From assembly GCF_002967715.1 (NCBI RefSeq), contig NZ_PUIA01000016.1, positions 434,001 to 498,000 on the forward strand: a stretch of DNA of 64,000 bases. Reading direction: 5' to 3'. Of the stretch, positions 63,647 to 64,000 are shown piece after piece. This stretch comes from Blastopirellula marina (GTDB lineage Bacteria; Planctomycetota; Planctomycetia; Pirellulales; Pirellulaceae). A program made the position numbers and the translations under genes. Position 1 is the first letter of the stretch. Each line of letters starts with the position of its first letter. The notes below the pieces were generated by a model. That model saw only the letters and a program-made list of their open reading frames with translations, had not been told where the DNA came from and ran no database searches.

Positions 63647-64000
63647 CGATATCGGCGTGTACGCGCTCTGTGATCTAGATGGAATTCCGATTTATGTTGG
63701 CCAATCCACAGATGGAATTCGATCGCGAGTACGAAGGCATTTGACCAGTGCAAGAAGTGATGTGATTGCAAACAGGCAGATCGATGTTTGGGAAGTCGCA
63801 TTCGTATGGGCATGGCCAGTGCAAAAAAAGGAGTTGATTAGTTCGATTGAGTCTTGGCTGTTCAATGAGTTCGATAACCAGTCACGACTGATGAATGGGT
63901 CGACGTTGAATTCCCCCTCCGAAAAGCCTGAGATTCCCGAAAAGCTCACGCTGAGTGTTCTAAGCGAGGAAGAGATAACAAGACGAAAAGAACCAAGGCT
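63600..64000 (+). CDS. GIY-YIG endonuclease, 3' partial, probable restriction enzyme
   Basis: 133 residues visible from ATG 63600, running off the window. It overlaps the last 47 bases of the methyltransferase gene in a different frame. The GIY-YIG fold residues are all there: 'GVYALCD' (Tyr21), 'PIYVGQS' (Tyr32), Arg43 in 'RSRVRRH' with His47, catalytic Glu84 in 'ISSIESWLFNEF', and Asn93. Placed directly after a cytosine-5 methyltransferase it is most simply the cognate restriction endonuclease, as known for the Eco29kI family. It could also be a repair or mobile-type nuclease. Confidence 0.82.
   Translation, partial: MDVQKFRDLQLRQLTNDIGVYALCDLDGIPIYVGQSTDGIRSRVRRHLTSARSDVIANRQIDVWEVAFVWAWPVQKKELISSIESWLFNEFDNQSRLMNGSTLNSPSEKPEIPEKLTLSVLSEEEITRRKEPR

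Noticed and set aside
63692-63949. Minus-strand open frame at the right end
   Set aside because: It is antisense to the GIY-YIG nuclease, whose catalytic residues support the plus strand.

Overview
The window reads as a chromosomal segment of a planctomycete, most likely a Pirellulales member close to Blastopirellula/Bremerella. This is inferred from family content: a DUF1559 prepilin-like protein with a partner lipoprotein, the DUF1592-type cytochrome + DUF1552 pair, a giant ThuA/propeller/HEAT/CxxCH 'PVC-type heme' protein, an SHD1 protein, a membrane protein with an N-terminal NPYxSP motif, an OprB porin, and lipid A/heptose genes that imply a Gram-negative-type outer membrane. Most of the window has uniform, fairly GC-rich coding. 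The exception is the right end (about 62.3-64.0 kb), which is visibly AT-richer and looks acquired.

Layout. 0-1.3 kb: 3' part of a type VI secretion-like sheath protein in which TssB-like and TssC-like parts are joined. 1.4-9 kb: a deoxyhypusine synthase-like enzyme, a metallophosphoesterase, DUF456, the DUF1559/lipoprotein pair, two tandem membrane-anchored ABM-domain proteins and a peptidoglycan-binding/L,D-transpeptidase-like protein. 9-17 kb: SHD1 protein, glycogen phosphorylase, acyl-CoA dehydrogenase-like protein, APS kinase, BON protein. 17-20.9 kb: heptosyltransferase + HldE, then a small helical protein with a membrane protein. 21-27.1 kb: a tight four-gene operon (thioesterase, prenyltransferase-repeat protein, ABC ATPase, MacB/FtsX permease), preceded by a lone rpsR with a structured leader. 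27.4-35.2 kb: PVC heme protein, NagB-LmbE fusion, orphan Flp pilin, LexA. 35.3-42.6 kb: an unknown protein, a histidine kinase/sigma-54 response regulator pair, DUF1552 and DUF1592 genes. 43-46.1 kb: a translationally coupled ABC importer of the NMT1/THI5 type with a histidine phosphatase. 46.1-48.4 kb: LpxK and an isocitrate/isopropylmalate dehydrogenase. 48.4-50.3 kb: a repeat-rich zone. 50.3-61 kb: PQQ-propeller protein, DUF4236, OprB porin, several unknowns, ClpC. 61.2-62.3 kb: an apparent ThiD2-ThiE fusion. 62.4-64 kb: a cytosine-5 DNA methyltransferase overlapped by a GIY-YIG nuclease gene that runs off the window.

Connections. Envelope genes (LpxK, HldE, heptosyltransferase, OprB, the MacB-type exporter and the lipoproteins) describe an outer membrane with LPS core heptose. 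The importer at 43-45.5 kb and the ThiD2-ThiE fusion at 61-62 kb both belong to thiamin pyrimidine metabolism. I see no TPP riboswitch at the importer.

The most unusual structures are: the putative restriction-modification pair at the right end; a roughly 207-bp giant palindrome at 48.7-48.9 kb; a 36-bp palindromic repeat present in inverted orientation upstream of a gene and in-frame inside that same gene; an octanucleotide tandem array at 50.1-50.2 kb; a REP-like dispersed family located just after stop codons; and a candidate LexA operator on the lexA promoter.
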